Numbered from the stretch's first letter, positions 27,901 through 36,320 are shown. The stretch: 64,000 bases of DNA from Chitinophaga sp. YR627 (GCF_900114995.1 NZ_FOUX01000002.1:186001-250000), one strand, 5' to 3'. Numbers and translations: made by a program. Notes: generated from the letters alone by a model not told the origin.

Positions 27901-28177
27901 ATACAGAAACATTCAACGTACCATCATTACTGGCGGTAGAACTGATATAAGTAATGCCTTCCACACCGTTAATTGCTTCTTCCAGCGGAGGGGCTACTGA
28001 ACGGAGTATGGTTTCAGCATTTGCGCCCGGATAATGGGCGGTTACTACCACCGTTGGTGGAGCGATATCCGGGAATTGCTGTAATGGCAGTTTAAACAAC
28101 CCAAGCAATCCGAGAATGACCAGCAGGATTGATATAACCGTTGCCAGTACAGGTTTATTAATAAATTTCTTTAGCAT
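24989..28177 (-). CDS. HAE1-family RND multidrug efflux permease (AcrB-like)
   Basis: 1062 residues, full length. MLKKFINKPVLATVISILLVILGL is the first helix. VDDAIVVVEAVHAKMEHDHLP in TM4 carries the proton-relay Asp pair and GIVVDDAIVV is the family motif. ATQLGVSVRDVLQTM and GAVGGMMAGVLLGLLVIPVLFVIFQ lie in the C-terminal half. It pumps hydrophobic drugs, dyes or detergents from periplasm or membrane using the proton gradient. All three pump components are present in order. Confidence 0.95.
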   Translation of the reverse strand: MLKKFINKPVLATVISILLVILGLLGLFKLPLQQFPDIAPPTVVVTAHYPGANAETILRSVAPPLEEAINGVEGITYISSTASNDGTLNVSVFFKLGTNPDQAAVNVQNRVSQATSQLPAEVVQQGIVTAKQQNSLIMVTGVYTEDTSKYDETFLNNYVSINILPDIKRIPGVGAAQIFGGGKDYSMRIWLKPAQLAVYNITPAEVAAAIQDKSLEAAPGRFGDRSKEAFEYIIKYKGKLNKPEEYENIPIRGNADGSILRLKDVARVEFGSYDYSNKQRMNGHVGVGILVVQLAGSNSNEIQIAVNQLMEKASHNFPKGIKYNTFYSTKRLLDTSIEQVVHTLIEAFILVFFVVYIFLQDFRSTLIPAIAVPVAIIGTFFFMYVFGFTINLLSLFALVLAIGIVVDDAIVVVEAVHAKMEHDHLPAAEATLQAMHEITGAIISITLVMAAVFLPVGFMEGSTGLFYRQFAFTMAIAIVISSVNALTLSPALAALFLKNPHMAGPNGRKATFKEKFFAGFNAKFNQLNAIYIRTLSLFMKRKWMVMGGLLVVILCCVYLVRTTPSGFIPTEDQGFIAIAASTPAGTSLQRTEEVMKEAETKLKALDAAGFVVVIPGYNLLTSSTSPSSTVAFFTMKPMEERGKVKDLNELIALVNQTLSTVKGGVFFAFSFPTVPGFSNVEALDVVLQDRSGGSLGKFSETAGEFIGELNKLPSVGIAFTTFRADYPQYELEIDDDRATQLGVSVRDVLQTMSAFFGNTQASDFNRFGKYYKVVLQADAEYKSNLDALNAAFVKNNKGEMVPLNSLVHFKRVFGSETASRYNLFNSISLNVIPKPGHSSGEVIQAIRDLAAKKLPANYTHEFSGQTREEISSGGQSVIVFCLCLIFVYFLLSAQYESYILPMAVILSIPTGVLGVFAMINLKGIENNIYIQVALVMLIGLLAKNAILIVEFAVQRRHAGKPLIEAALEASRLRLRPIIMTSLAFILGLFPMSIAEGPSAQGNHSISYGAVGGMMAGVLLGLLVIPVLFVIFQGLHERITKKSFDHVAGHRHMKGVAEDIQLN

Positions 28178-28201
28178 GTTCGTTTAGCATGTTTGTTTTG
28201 A

Positions 28202-29314
28202 TTAATTTTTCGCTGATGCGGGAGCAATAACAGCCCCATCCTGCAATGTGAGAATACCGTCTGTTACAATGCGGTCTCCGGCTTTCAGTCCGCCGCCAAG
28301 CAGGTAATTCTGGTCACTATGACCAACCACCTTAATCTGTACTTTCTTTACTATATTGCTGTCCCCAAGTGCATAAACGAAAATCTTATCCTGCAATTCA
28401 ATAGTTGCCGCCTGTGGAACAGATATCATATCCTGATGTTGTAATCCCAGCTGAATCTTTCCGGTATTACCTGCCCTTAAAATGCCGTCTGTATTCGGAA
28501 ACACCGCTCTTAACGTAATGGCCGCTGTAGTTTTATCAAACTGACCATCTACGATATCCACCTTTCCTTTAACAGGATACGTCGTATTATCACTCAGTAA
28601 CAGTGTTACCGGTGGCAGCTGTTTCAGCTTTTCATTGAGTGATGATCCGGGATAGGTTTCTTTGAAGACATTAAAATCATTCTCAGAAAGTGAGAAGTAT
28701 ACATGTACATTATGCACGTCGGAAAGATCAGTTAAGGCGATAGGATCACCAGGTCCTACCAGACTTCCTTTCTTACGCAGTAAACGTCCCACGTAGCCGC
28801 TTACCGGCGCCTTGATGAGACAATATCCAAGATTGATCTGGGCCGCGGTGATGTTGGCCTTTGCCTGTTCAATATTTGCTTTAGCTACATCGGCAGCTAC
28901 TTTGGCTGTTTTCAGCTGATAATCGGACAACACTTTGTTCTGTACAAGCGGAGTAAGCTTTTGTACTTCAAGATCAGCGTTAGCATAAGTACCTTCTGCA
29001 GCATGCAGACTCGCAGTAGCATTGTTCAATGCAGCACGGAAAGGCTGTTCGTTGATTCTGAAAAGTGGATCTCCTGCTTTTACAAAGGCGCCCTCATCCA
29101 CAAATACTTCCTCCAGCGTTCCGCTTACCTGTGGACGAATCTCAATGTCGTCTTCTCCCTGAATAGCTGCAGGATATGTCTGATAAGTAGTGATGGTGTC
29201 TGCACGCAGTGTCAGTACGGGTAGCGAAGGCGGCGGAGCAATAGTAGCGACGGGCTTTGTACCGCATCCGTATAATATGAATGCAATTAAAAAAAGAGAA
29301 CCAGGATATTTCAT
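28202..29314 (-). CDS. RND efflux adaptor lipoprotein (AcrA-like)
   Basis: 370 residues with lipoprotein signal MKYPGSLFLIAFILYGC (Cys17). Lipoyl half-motifs (IRPQVSGTLEEVFVDEGAFVKAGDPLF and INLGYCLIKAPVSGYVGRLL) flank a helical hairpin (about 95-150). The tail VVGHSDQNYLLGGGLKAGDRIVTDGI is typical of AcrA/MexA. Its start overlaps the TetR stop by 4 bases and the permease follows after 24 bases. Confidence 0.94.
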   Translation of the reverse strand: MKYPGSLFLIAFILYGCGTKPVATIAPPPSLPVLTLRADTITTYQTYPAAIQGEDDIEIRPQVSGTLEEVFVDEGAFVKAGDPLFRINEQPFRAALNNATASLHAAEGTYANADLEVQKLTPLVQNKVLSDYQLKTAKVAADVAKANIEQAKANITAAQINLGYCLIKAPVSGYVGRLLRKKGSLVGPGDPIALTDLSDVHNVHVYFSLSENDFNVFKETYPGSSLNEKLKQLPPVTLLLSDNTTYPVKGKVDIVDGQFDKTTAAITLRAVFPNTDGILRAGNTGKIQLGLQHQDMISVPQAATIELQDKIFVYALGDSNIVKKVQIKVVGHSDQNYLLGGGLKAGDRIVTDGILTLQDGAVIAPASAKN

Positions 29315-29826
29315 GGCGTTGTTTGTTTTATGGATTGATGAATAGTTTTGAGAATGTGTTGGTTCATCATTTCTGGTAAACCATGACTGATCATATTAAT
29401 GGAGATAAGACCATGTACTGCCGACCAGCAGGCATAATATGCTTCTTCCGTATACAGATTGCTGAAAAGTCCGTAAACAAGTTCGCTTTCGGTCGCACCC
29501 CGGCAGGCCATATTTACACCGAACATCAGCTGATATAACGCCTTTTCGCTGTAAGCGAAATTCCAGTAGGTCAGCCACATCTGCTCCGGATCCTTTACAG
29601 CATCGCGAAGCTGCCGTCTCAACTGTACATAGCCCCTTCGTGCCAGTTCCTGAAGAATGCTTTCTTTCCCTTCGGGAAAATGCTCGTAGATCGTTGGAGG
29701 AGTGTATCCTATCATATCGGCCAGTTTGCGCATATTTAATGCTTCCCAACCTGCTGTTTTACCCGTTTTTAATGCACTCTGCAGAATATCTTCCTTTATT
29801 CGCTGTTCTTTCCCTATCGTGTCCAT
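29311..29826 (-). CDS. TetR/AcrR family repressor of the efflux operon
   Basis: 171 residues. The N-terminal helix-turn-helix (about 10-55; IKEDILQSALKTGKTAGWEALNMRKLADMIGYTPPTIYEHFPEGKE) is canonical TetR, and a C-terminal ligand-binding domain follows. It is the first gene of the pump operon with a 4-base overlap. An inverted repeat placed just past the predicted start of transcription (29841-29856) suggests it represses its own operon until a pump substrate binds. Confidence 0.93.
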   Translation of the reverse strand: MDTIGKEQRIKEDILQSALKTGKTAGWEALNMRKLADMIGYTPPTIYEHFPEGKESILQELARRGYVQLRRQLRDAVKDPEQMWLTYWNFAYSEKALYQLMFGVNMACRGATESELVYGLFSNLYTEEAYYACWSAVHGLISINMISHGLPEMMNQHILKTIHQSIKQTTP

Positions 29827-29840
29827 GATGAAAAATAAAA

Positions 29841-29856
29841 AAGTCAGAATTGACTT
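29841..29856. promoter_or_regulatory. Candidate TetR operator
   Basis: AAGTCAGAATTGACTT: 6-bp half-sites around a 4-base spacer, between the predicted promoter and the tetR start codon. The position suits steric block of transcription by the encoded repressor. Confidence 0.6.
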
Positions 29857-29866
29857 ATTTTCACAA

Positions 29867-29899
29867 CAAAGTTAGAGGGGCGACGAGAGTCATTCCAAA
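29867..29899 (-). promoter_or_regulatory. Promoter of the TetR-RND operon
   Basis: On the minus strand: -33 TTTG (29899-29896), 21-base spacer, -7 TAACTTTG (29874-29867), a full match to TAnnTTTG. The predicted start of transcription lies just before the operator-like repeat. Confidence 0.65.
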
Positions 29900-30069
29900 C
29901 TTTAAGGCAATGACAACTTTTTACAACAATCTCTATTTATTTGATTATCAATATTTCAAATGTTTCCTAACAGTGGAAATGTATCTAACAGTGGTTGAAA
30001 CATGACAATTCGATGGCTAAAAAAAAGACTGATCGTTATATTTTCGTAGTGCAAAACAGTCAAATGTTT

Positions 30070-30675
30070 ATGAAAAAAGGTGAAAGAACGAAACAGCTGA
30101 TTATTGAAAAAGCATCTGATATTATCAATACCAAAGGGATGGCTGCTACTTCTGTAGAAGATGTACTGGAGGCTGCGAAAATAACCCGGGGCTGTCTGCT
30201 CGGACATTTCCCAACAAAGGAAGACCTGAATCAGGCATGTGCCGATTTTATGCTCACCTCTTTCAGGGATATCCGTAACAATCATATGGAAAAGGGGCAA
30301 ACGGCTCTGGAAAAAATAATGGGGTATTTTGACTTTCATAAACAGCCGTTAAGAACCCCGGTCGAGGGTGGTTGTCCTATTATGAATCTGGCAGTGGAAG
30401 CAGACGATACAAATCCATATGTCAACCGCCTCGTCAGAAAGGAGATAGACCATAACATCACCTTGTTTACCAATATTTTTGAAGAAGGGAAAGCAAACGG
30501 AGAGTTTAGCGGTGACCTGGATAGTGAAGAATTTGCTACCAAAATGTTTGCAGCAATAGAAGGGGCATACGTCTTCTGCAGGTCGAAGAATTCACAAAAA
30601 CCAATGAAAATAGTAATAGCAGGCTTAAAAAATGAACTGGCAACATATGCTACAAACAAAACCAAAACCAACTAA
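30070..30675 (+). CDS. TetR/AcrR family regulator (first of a tandem pair)
   Basis: 201 residues from ATG 30070 (MKKGERTKQLIIEKASDIINTKG); ATG 30064 adds two residues. The much longer frame upstream includes a promoter-like TATATTTT at 30037-30044 and is unlikely to be translated. HTH about 25-55 (TSVEDVLEAAKITRGCLLGHFPTKEDL). The effector domain has GGCPIMNLAVEADD, as in the TetR_C group of YxaF/LmrA-like repressors. It is divergent from the efflux operon and overlaps the next TetR gene. The target is unknown. Confidence 0.9.
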   Translation: MKKGERTKQLIIEKASDIINTKGMAATSVEDVLEAAKITRGCLLGHFPTKEDLNQACADFMLTSFRDIRNNHMEKGQTALEKIMGYFDFHKQPLRTPVEGGCPIMNLAVEADDTNPYVNRLVRKEIDHNITLFTNIFEEGKANGEFSGDLDSEEFATKMFAAIEGAYVFCRSKNSQKPMKIVIAGLKNELATYATNKTKTN

Positions 30676-31258
30676 GGCTGAACGTACCAGACAGTTTATT
30701 ATTGAAAGCATGTCCGATGTTTTTAATAAGAAAGGATATTCAAAAACGTCCATTACTGATGTTGAGGATATCACAGGACTCTCCAGAGGAGCTATTTATG
30801 GTAACTTTTCCAACAAGGAGGAAATAGCGGTGGCTGTATTTGATCACAATATTGCAAAGATATGTTCAGTTGCAGATCCCATGATCAGAGAAGCCCGCAC
30901 CTACTATGATAAGATAATGGTCTTTCCTCAGATATATAAAGCTGCCGCGAACGAATTCTCCACAATTGGGAATATACCTATTCTACACACAATCGCAGAG
31001 GCAGAAGGCACGAATGTTCTATTGAAAAGTAAAGCACTAAAAGCTATTCTGAAAAAGGAACAGATAATGGCAGAACTACTGCAAACAGGGATACAAACAG
31101 GAGAATTCCGGAGAAGGATCCATCCAAAAGAAATTGCGTCGTCTATCCTATCCTCTCTGGAAGGAGGATTAATGGCCGCAAGGGTAACCAATGATCCCGC
31201 AAGAATGGGAAGTATTAATTCCTCTGTGGAAGTGTTATTGCGGTCTATTCTTAATTAA
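30647..31258 (+). CDS. TetR/AcrR family regulator (second of a tandem pair)
   Basis: 203 residues from ATG 30647 (MLQTKPKPTKAERTRQFIIESMSDVFNKKG); ATG 30632 is also in frame. HTH about 30-62 (TSITDVEDITGLSRGAIYGNFSNKEEIA). Its start lies inside the previous gene (29-base overlap from 30647), so the two are translationally coupled. Both share the ERT-Q-IIE start and probably arose by duplication, though now well diverged. No structural gene follows on the same strand. Confidence 0.9.
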   Translation: MLQTKPKPTKAERTRQFIIESMSDVFNKKGYSKTSITDVEDITGLSRGAIYGNFSNKEEIAVAVFDHNIAKICSVADPMIREARTYYDKIMVFPQIYKAAANEFSTIGNIPILHTIAEAEGTNVLLKSKALKAILKKEQIMAELLQTGIQTGEFRRRIHPKEIASSILSSLEGGLMAARVTNDPARMGSINSSVEVLLRSILN

Positions 31259-31289
31259 TATTTACAATAAGCATATTTCCCATCGCTGT

Positions 31290-31329
31290 CGTAGTTACGC
31301 TCTTCTTCATAAGATCAGCTGTAACTACG
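31290..31329. other. Inverted repeat between TetR pair and AraC gene
   Basis: CGTAGTTAC (31290-31298) and GTAACTACG (31321-31329) pair perfectly over 9 bp with a 22-base loop, in the gap between converging genes. Probably a transcript-end structure; no T-run. Confidence 0.4.
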
Positions 31330-31347
31330 GCCATAGCTATCCATAGC

Positions 31348-32259
31348 TTAACTAAACGATTCCCTGAACGCCCTTGGTGACAACTCCGTCTTCGCCTTAA
31401 ACAACTTACTAAAAGATTGCGGATGCTCAAATCCTAACTCATAAGCGATCTCACTGACAGAAAGCGTGGTAGTCGACAACCGCTCTTTCGCCTTTTCAAT
31501 CAGCTTTTCATGAATATGCGCCTGCGTACTTTGTCCTGTCAGCGAGCGCAACATATCCGTCAGATAATGTGGAGATAAATTCAATCTACCCGCAAGATAT
31601 TCAACGGTAGGAAGTGATCTCTTCAAGTCGTCATTCGTTTCAAACCAGGCTTCCAGGAGCTGTTCAAACTTCGTGAGCAGATCACTGTTAGCCGCTTTCC
31701 GGGTGATGAATTGACGCTCATAAAAGCGATTGCAATAGTTTAATAACAAATCTATCTGTGAAAGCATAACGGATTGTGTATGCTTGTCTATGTGCCTCCC
31801 CTCCTGTTCTATCTTCCTAAAAACATCCACAATATTTTTCTCTTCCTGTGGAGAAAGATGAAGTGATTCATTAACCGCGTAAGAGAAGAAACCGTAATTT
31901 TTGATATTAGCCGCCAGCGGATGACGTCTTAGAAAGTCCGGGTGTATCATCAGGACAAACCCTTTTCCAAACTGAGGCCCGGAGACAGTTTCATCAATCA
32001 TTTCCAGTAATTGTGCCTGCTTCGGAGAAGTAAAACTCATGATCCCTTTATCAAAATCATAGTACTGCTGACCATACTTCATTCTGGCCCTGACCTCTCT
32101 TTTCAGGGATATGGTATAAAAATCAACAGAAAAAGGTTTCCAGATATCTTCATTAGCAGACTTTACATCCTGCAGACGCGCTACACTTACCAGCGGATGT
32201 GTAGGGTCCGGCAGTGAGAGTAAGCGGTGAAATGCTGATATCGTATGAATGTTATTCAT
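31348..32259 (-). CDS. AraC family transcriptional regulator
   Basis: 303 residues from ATG 32259 (MNNIHTISAFHRLLSLPDPTHPLVSV), a start shared by many Bacteroidota AraC proteins. The N-terminal about 190 residues form a cupin-like sensing domain. The C-terminal about 100 residues hold two HTH motifs (VEYLAGRLNLSPHYLTDMLRSLTG and VSEIAYELGFEHPQSFSKLFKAKTELSPRAF). It lies downstream of an alpha/beta hydrolase on the same strand beyond a strong terminator, so it probably has its own promoter and may control that hydrolase. Confidence 0.92.
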   Translation of the reverse strand: MNNIHTISAFHRLLSLPDPTHPLVSVARLQDVKSANEDIWKPFSVDFYTISLKREVRARMKYGQQYYDFDKGIMSFTSPKQAQLLEMIDETVSGPQFGKGFVLMIHPDFLRRHPLAANIKNYGFFSYAVNESLHLSPQEEKNIVDVFRKIEQEGRHIDKHTQSVMLSQIDLLLNYCNRFYERQFITRKAANSDLLTKFEQLLEAWFETNDDLKRSLPTVEYLAGRLNLSPHYLTDMLRSLTGQSTQAHIHEKLIEKAKERLSTTTLSVSEIAYELGFEHPQSFSKLFKAKTELSPRAFRESFS

Positions 32260-32281
32260 AAACGGGTGATCTGTAAATTTA

Positions 32282-32322
32282 AACAAAAGGAGTTACCCTT
32301 CATCAGGGTAATTCCTTTTGTT
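32282..32322 (-). terminator. Terminator of the alpha/beta hydrolase gene
   Basis: AACAAAAGGA.TTACCCT / AGGGTAA.TCCTTTTGTT, about 17 of 18 paired, loop TCATC, 13 bases past the hydrolase stop. It lies between hydrolase and araC, separating their transcription. Confidence 0.75.
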
Positions 32323-32334
32323 ACTGACGAACGA

Positions 32335-33252
32335 TTATTCTGCGGATAGTGCTTTCTGTAAAAAGGGAACAAGTTGCCCAACTGCTTCCGTTGTAGCCGC
32401 TGGTTGATCATACAAATCATAATGACCTGCTCCTTTTACCGTGTGGATGCGCTTCTCTTTTGAAGCAGCTTTATTATACAACTCAAAACCATCTCTGTAA
32501 CCGCCGAAAGAACCTACCCTATCTCCTACGATCACCAGTAAAGGTTGCGTTAGCAGATATTCTGCCAGGTGAAAAGCATCGAATGACATGATAGCAGTTA
32601 TGCTGGTAAAACGAAGTTGATTATTTGCATTGGGATGCTCTCCTCTCGGCGTTCTGTAATAATCTATTGCTTCCAATAGATCCGGATCAGTCATTCCTGC
32701 CTGCTTTGCAGCTTCTGCAGATGCTGGTGTCCAGTTTATGCTCAAAGGAACAGCTCCGTTTGCTTCTGCTGTACGTTGCCGGCTGACAGCCTCCAGCGTT
32801 TCTATCGTACTGTTCTCCCGATAGGCACGGCCAATATTTGCAGGTGATACTGCTACAACCGCTTTAATACGCCTTTCTGTAAGAGCTGCATTTGCCGCAT
32901 AGCCACCGCCTGCGCAGACGCCCAGCACACCAATACGTTCCTTATCTACAAAGTCGAGCGTAGTCAGATAGTCTACTGCACAACGGATGTCTTCCACCCG
33001 TGTTGCAGGATCTTCCAGGTAACGGGGTATGCCACCGCTTTCTCCCTGAAAGGATGCATCAAATGCTATTGCTATAAATCCGGCTGCTGACAATTCAGCC
33101 GCGTAAAGTCCTGCGGTCTGCTCCTTTACACTACTTCCCGGATGAACACAGACAATCGCTGCATACTTTTTTGTTTTATCAAGGTTGTCCGGCAGATGAA
33201 GATTTGCCGCAACTTCCCAGTCTCTGTTTAAAAATTTTACTGATTCCTGCAT
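32335..33252 (-). CDS. Alpha/beta hydrolase (dienelactone hydrolase / YcjY-like)
   Basis: 305 residues, cytoplasmic. The nucleophile elbow reads GVCAGGGYAAN, a G-x-C-x-G form with Cys in place of Ser, as in dienelactone hydrolase-like proteins. The acid is probably Asp in VIVGDRVGSFGG and the His is in KGAGHYDLYD. FDASFQGESGG is conserved in this subgroup. It probably hydrolyses a small ester or lactone; the substrate is unknown. The araC gene downstream is a likely regulator. Confidence 0.85.
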   Translation of the reverse strand: MQESVKFLNRDWEVAANLHLPDNLDKTKKYAAIVCVHPGSSVKEQTAGLYAAELSAAGFIAIAFDASFQGESGGIPRYLEDPATRVEDIRCAVDYLTTLDFVDKERIGVLGVCAGGGYAANAALTERRIKAVVAVSPANIGRAYRENSTIETLEAVSRQRTAEANGAVPLSINWTPASAEAAKQAGMTDPDLLEAIDYYRTPRGEHPNANNQLRFTSITAIMSFDAFHLAEYLLTQPLLVIVGDRVGSFGGYRDGFELYNKAASKEKRIHTVKGAGHYDLYDQPAATTEAVGQLVPFLQKALSAE

Positions 33253-33637
33253 TGCTTATTGATATTACTTTACAAATGCAAATTTCAGGCACTGGTGATT
33301 GCTGCACGTTGTCAAATCGTGTTTTGTCGTAGCCATTCCACTGATCGCGAACCTTACAAAGGGTGTTCAATAAAAAAATGGTCCGGCAGGAATACCAGAC
33401 CATACGCTTAAACCTACAACTGTTACACTATTGTGCAATAGTAAGATGAATACCCCGGACAGTCCCCCGGGTATTACTGCATATCTTATTGGGATTATCT
33501 ATTCAGGTGTATACATAACAATCATCTGCTGACTATAATACAAATGTGGAATCAAAAAAGGCTTTTGGGAAATTTTTGAGAAAAAGTGAGGTAGTTATGC
33601 GAAAAATGCTTTATCCGGATCTTCAGTATGATCCGGC
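33253..33637. other. Intergenic region with small palindromes
   Basis: 385 bases without a gene. It contains CTATTGTGCAATAG (33428-33441, perfect 6-bp arms) and a hairpin at 33450-33474 (AATACCC ... GGGTATT). A weak terminator-like structure at about 33370-33405 (ATGGTC ... GACCAT followed by Ts on the minus strand) may end the monooxygenase transcript. The palindromes may be operators of the hydrolase gene. Confidence 0.45.
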
Positions 33638-33949
33638 TCAGCGTTGTTCAGCTTCAAATTTTCGAACAATTTCATACATCCCCATATCGAACTTAGCGAA
33701 CTGTAATGCTTCTTCTAAATAAGGTGAAGCACCTGTATTCTTACGCATGTTCTCATAGTCTTCCCGGCTACGCCATTGCGCATACATCGTCACCTTTGTA
33801 CCATCGACACTCTTGTGTAAAGTAGATGAAATAAAACCTTCGATAAATTTCACACTTTCGTCTGTAGCTTTCGTCAACAGCGCTATGAGTCGCAACTGAT
33901 TCTCTGGCGCTACAGTAAAAACATTGATCAACACGATTGTCTGATTCAT
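33638..33949 (-). CDS. Antibiotic biosynthesis monooxygenase (ABM)-domain protein
   Basis: 103 residues from ATG 33949 (MNQTIVLINVFTVAPENQLRLIALL). Ferredoxin-like ABM/YgiN fold: FTVAPENQ..., IEGFISSTLHKSVDGTKVTMYAQWRSREDYENM and a C-terminal strand FDMGMYEIVRKFE. Members act as quinol or polyketide monooxygenases without cofactor, or as heme-degrading enzymes. The substrate is unknown. An ATG 36 bases upstream is in frame but adds an unlikely extension. Confidence 0.85.
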   Translation of the reverse strand: MNQTIVLINVFTVAPENQLRLIALLTKATDESVKFIEGFISSTLHKSVDGTKVTMYAQWRSREDYENMRKNTGASPYLEEALQFAKFDMGMYEIVRKFEAEQR

Positions 33950-34191
33950 ATCTGTAATATTTATGACAACATTATAAACATCCACAAATTTAAGGCAATC
34001 AACCAGACTTAGCTTTGTTCAGCAGTTCAAAATAGTTTGTTTAGAAGTTCAAATGTTTCATCATGATACCTGGCAACCAGTATTTGATTCTTGTATAAAA
34101 CACACAGCGTGCACATCGCTATCTGGCAGCAACGTACACGCCGTATTTATAGTTATATGCGACTTACAGCCGCCAATAAGTAATTATGGGC

Positions 34192-35412
34192 TTATTCGGC
34201 TTTATCCAGCCTGTATAATCTACCCTGGTCCGTCACCGCATATAGCGCTCCATCCACACCCTGTGTCACGTCACGAAAACGCTGACCTTCTCCACCCAGT
34301 AATCTTTCTTCTCCGACAACTTTATTATTTTCAATCACAAGTCGTACGATATGCTGACCACTTAATGCACCAATAAACAGGTTATTCTTCCATTCAGGTA
34401 CCCTGTCACCACCATAGAAAGTCATACCGCTGGGCGATACTACAGGATCCCAGTAGTAAACAGGTTGCTCAAGCCCTTCTTTTTGCTGAATCCCATCTCC
34501 TACTTTCTGACCACTATACTCTATACCATAGGTGATAGTAGGCCAACCGTAGTTCTTTCCTGCCTGTATATGATTTATTTCATCACCACCCCTTGGTCCA
34601 TGCTCTGCCTGCCACAGATCGCCGGTAACAGGATGGATGGCCAGTCCCTGTGGATTACGATGTCCGATGGTATATAACTCAGGTAAACCACCTTCTCCGA
34701 AAGTAGGATTACCAGGCGCCGGCTGACCATCTTTAGTGATATGTACGATCTTACCAAGGGCAGCAGTGGTTGACTGCGCCAGTGGTCTTGTAGCCAGATC
34801 AGAACGCTCTCCGGTACTTACGAAGAGATTACCCTGTGCGTCAAACACGATGCGGCTGCCGTAATGCAGTGTTCCATTATATGCAGGGACCGCCCGGTAA
34901 ATTACGACTGCATTTTCTATTGCTTTATCATTATTCGCCAGACGACCTTTCGCCACTGCTGTAACAGTACCACCGGCTACATTTTCGGAAAATGTCCAGT
35001 ATACCATGCGGTTTGTACTGAATGCCGGATCAAGCGTCAGCCCCAGCAGGCCCCCCTGACCGTTTGAATTGACAGCAGGCAGACCGGTAATTGGATCGCC
35101 AAGGGTACCTGTCTGTGTAACAATACGCAAAACGCCTCTTTTTTCAGTAACGAGGAATCTGCCATCCGGAAGACTTTTTACACTCCAGGGACCCTGCAAT
35201 GAGGACGTAATGACCGTAGTATCCAGTCTGGTATCTGTACGCACACCGGCGGCCCTTGTTTGCCCCTGAAAAGCCGGTTGATAATCAGTATTAGGATCCT
35301 GCGTTTCAACAGGCGGATACTTCGGATCATTTGATCCTTCATTGTCATCAGAACATGCGTGCAAGGCAAGTGTAGCACTGGCAGTAAGAATTAGTAACAG
35401 GTTTTTCATCAC
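34192..35412 (-). CDS. PQQ-dependent sugar (aldose) dehydrogenase, lipoprotein
   Basis: 406 residues with lipoprotein signal (MMKNLLLILTASATLALHAC, Cys20; start may be the second Met). Soluble glucose dehydrogenase-type six-bladed propeller: LQGPWSVKSLPDGRFLVTEKRGVLRIV, GLLGLTLDPAF, YTIGHRNPQGLAIHPVTGDLWQAEHGPRGGDEINHI (catalytic His and PQQ contacts) and GKNYGWP. It would oxidise sugars in periplasm or at the outer membrane, passing electrons to quinone or cytochrome, if PQQ is made or taken up. A 72-bp palindrome lies in its upstream region. Confidence 0.92.
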   Translation of the reverse strand: MMKNLLLILTASATLALHACSDDNEGSNDPKYPPVETQDPNTDYQPAFQGQTRAAGVRTDTRLDTTVITSSLQGPWSVKSLPDGRFLVTEKRGVLRIVTQTGTLGDPITGLPAVNSNGQGGLLGLTLDPAFSTNRMVYWTFSENVAGGTVTAVAKGRLANNDKAIENAVVIYRAVPAYNGTLHYGSRIVFDAQGNLFVSTGERSDLATRPLAQSTTAALGKIVHITKDGQPAPGNPTFGEGGLPELYTIGHRNPQGLAIHPVTGDLWQAEHGPRGGDEINHIQAGKNYGWPTITYGIEYSGQKVGDGIQQKEGLEQPVYYWDPVVSPSGMTFYGGDRVPEWKNNLFIGALSGQHIVRLVIENNKVVGEERLLGGEGQRFRDVTQGVDGALYAVTDQGRLYRLDKAE

Positions 35413-35597
35413 TTTGATTGTGTTTAAGTAGAAAACGGGTTATTATAGTTCGCGGTTGTACTAGAATACTTTACAATTTTTATGCCTTACTTTCGCTGTT
35501 CGACGCCATTATCCTGGTTAACTGCTTCATTTTTACCATGGGTTACGATATATTTTTCGAGGTCGTTTCTGATAGTCTCGCATCCGCCAGATGCCGC

Positions 35598-35669
35598 TTT
35601 GATATTTGTTATCCTACGTTAATCCTACGTTCATGAACGTAAGATTAACGTAGGATAACAAATATCAAA
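35598..35669. repeat. 72-bp near-perfect palindrome
   Basis: Two 36-base arms meet without a loop at 35633/35634 (CGTTCA|TGAACG) with one mismatched pair. Each arm runs from TTTGATATTTGTTATCC and contains TCCTACGTT twice. It lies between the divergent PQQ-dehydrogenase and 35816 genes. It could be extruded as a cruciform, serve as a multi-site operator or be a mobile repeat unit. The rest of the 35413-35815 gap shows no gene. Confidence 0.9.
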
Positions 35670-35815
35670 CCCTTATCAAAGCACTATTAAAGCAAATATA
35701 CACCGGTAGACAGGAGATTATCCTGCATGACCGGATATAGTATATGCCTATTTCTGTTATCTTTAAATATGCGCTTTTACGGGCAGATATATCATTGCGA
35801 ATAACAGCTTTATTT

Positions 35816-36307
35816 ATGGAATTAGATCAGGTAAAAAAACTGCTGACAGATAAACGTTATCAGGACATTTTATCCCGGATAGCGGGAAAGATCAATCATC
35901 CTGTGGATGATACGATCGATGTTCCATTGTTATCTGTTGGCTGGGAAAGGATCAGGCATGCTGCACTGCAGGAAGGAGATCTCTATCAGCTGCTCCAGGA
36001 ATATGACACTTCATTGGTGGATTATTATGTGAAGGGGTATGAATTATTCCTGGAAAACTTGTCCAAAACATTTCCCAACTGGGAACAATTGGAGGAAGAT
36101 ACAACAGATGAGTCAGAAGAGGTTTCTACAGTACCCATATTAGCATTGGCAACTACGATGATCGAATTCTATTACCTGCTGAAAGAGGATCACGCGGGAT
36201 TGATCAACTTTTTCAAGAAAGAAGATATTGAAGATCCGGAAAACTTCCTGGATCAATGTAAGACAGCATTCGCACACGCTATGCGCGCTAAAGACGACCT
36301 CCTTTAA
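35816..36307 (+). CDS. Uncharacterised helical protein
   Basis: 163 residues from ATG 35816 (MELDQVKKLLTDKRYQDIL); the open frame upstream (from 35744) lies in AT-rich non-coding sequence. It is mostly helical and acidic (NWEQLEEDTTDESEEVS; FFKKEDIEDPENFLDQCK), with no signal peptide, membrane segment or motif I recognise. Codon use resembles neighbouring core genes, so it is probably real. It lies tail to tail with the NlpC/P60 gene 13 bases away. Confidence 0.7.
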   Translation: MELDQVKKLLTDKRYQDILSRIAGKINHPVDDTIDVPLLSVGWERIRHAALQEGDLYQLLQEYDTSLVDYYVKGYELFLENLSKTFPNWEQLEEDTTDESEEVSTVPILALATTMIEFYYLLKEDHAGLINFFKKEDIEDPENFLDQCKTAFAHAMRAKDDLL

Positions 36308-36320
36308 TGACAGGTATTAT

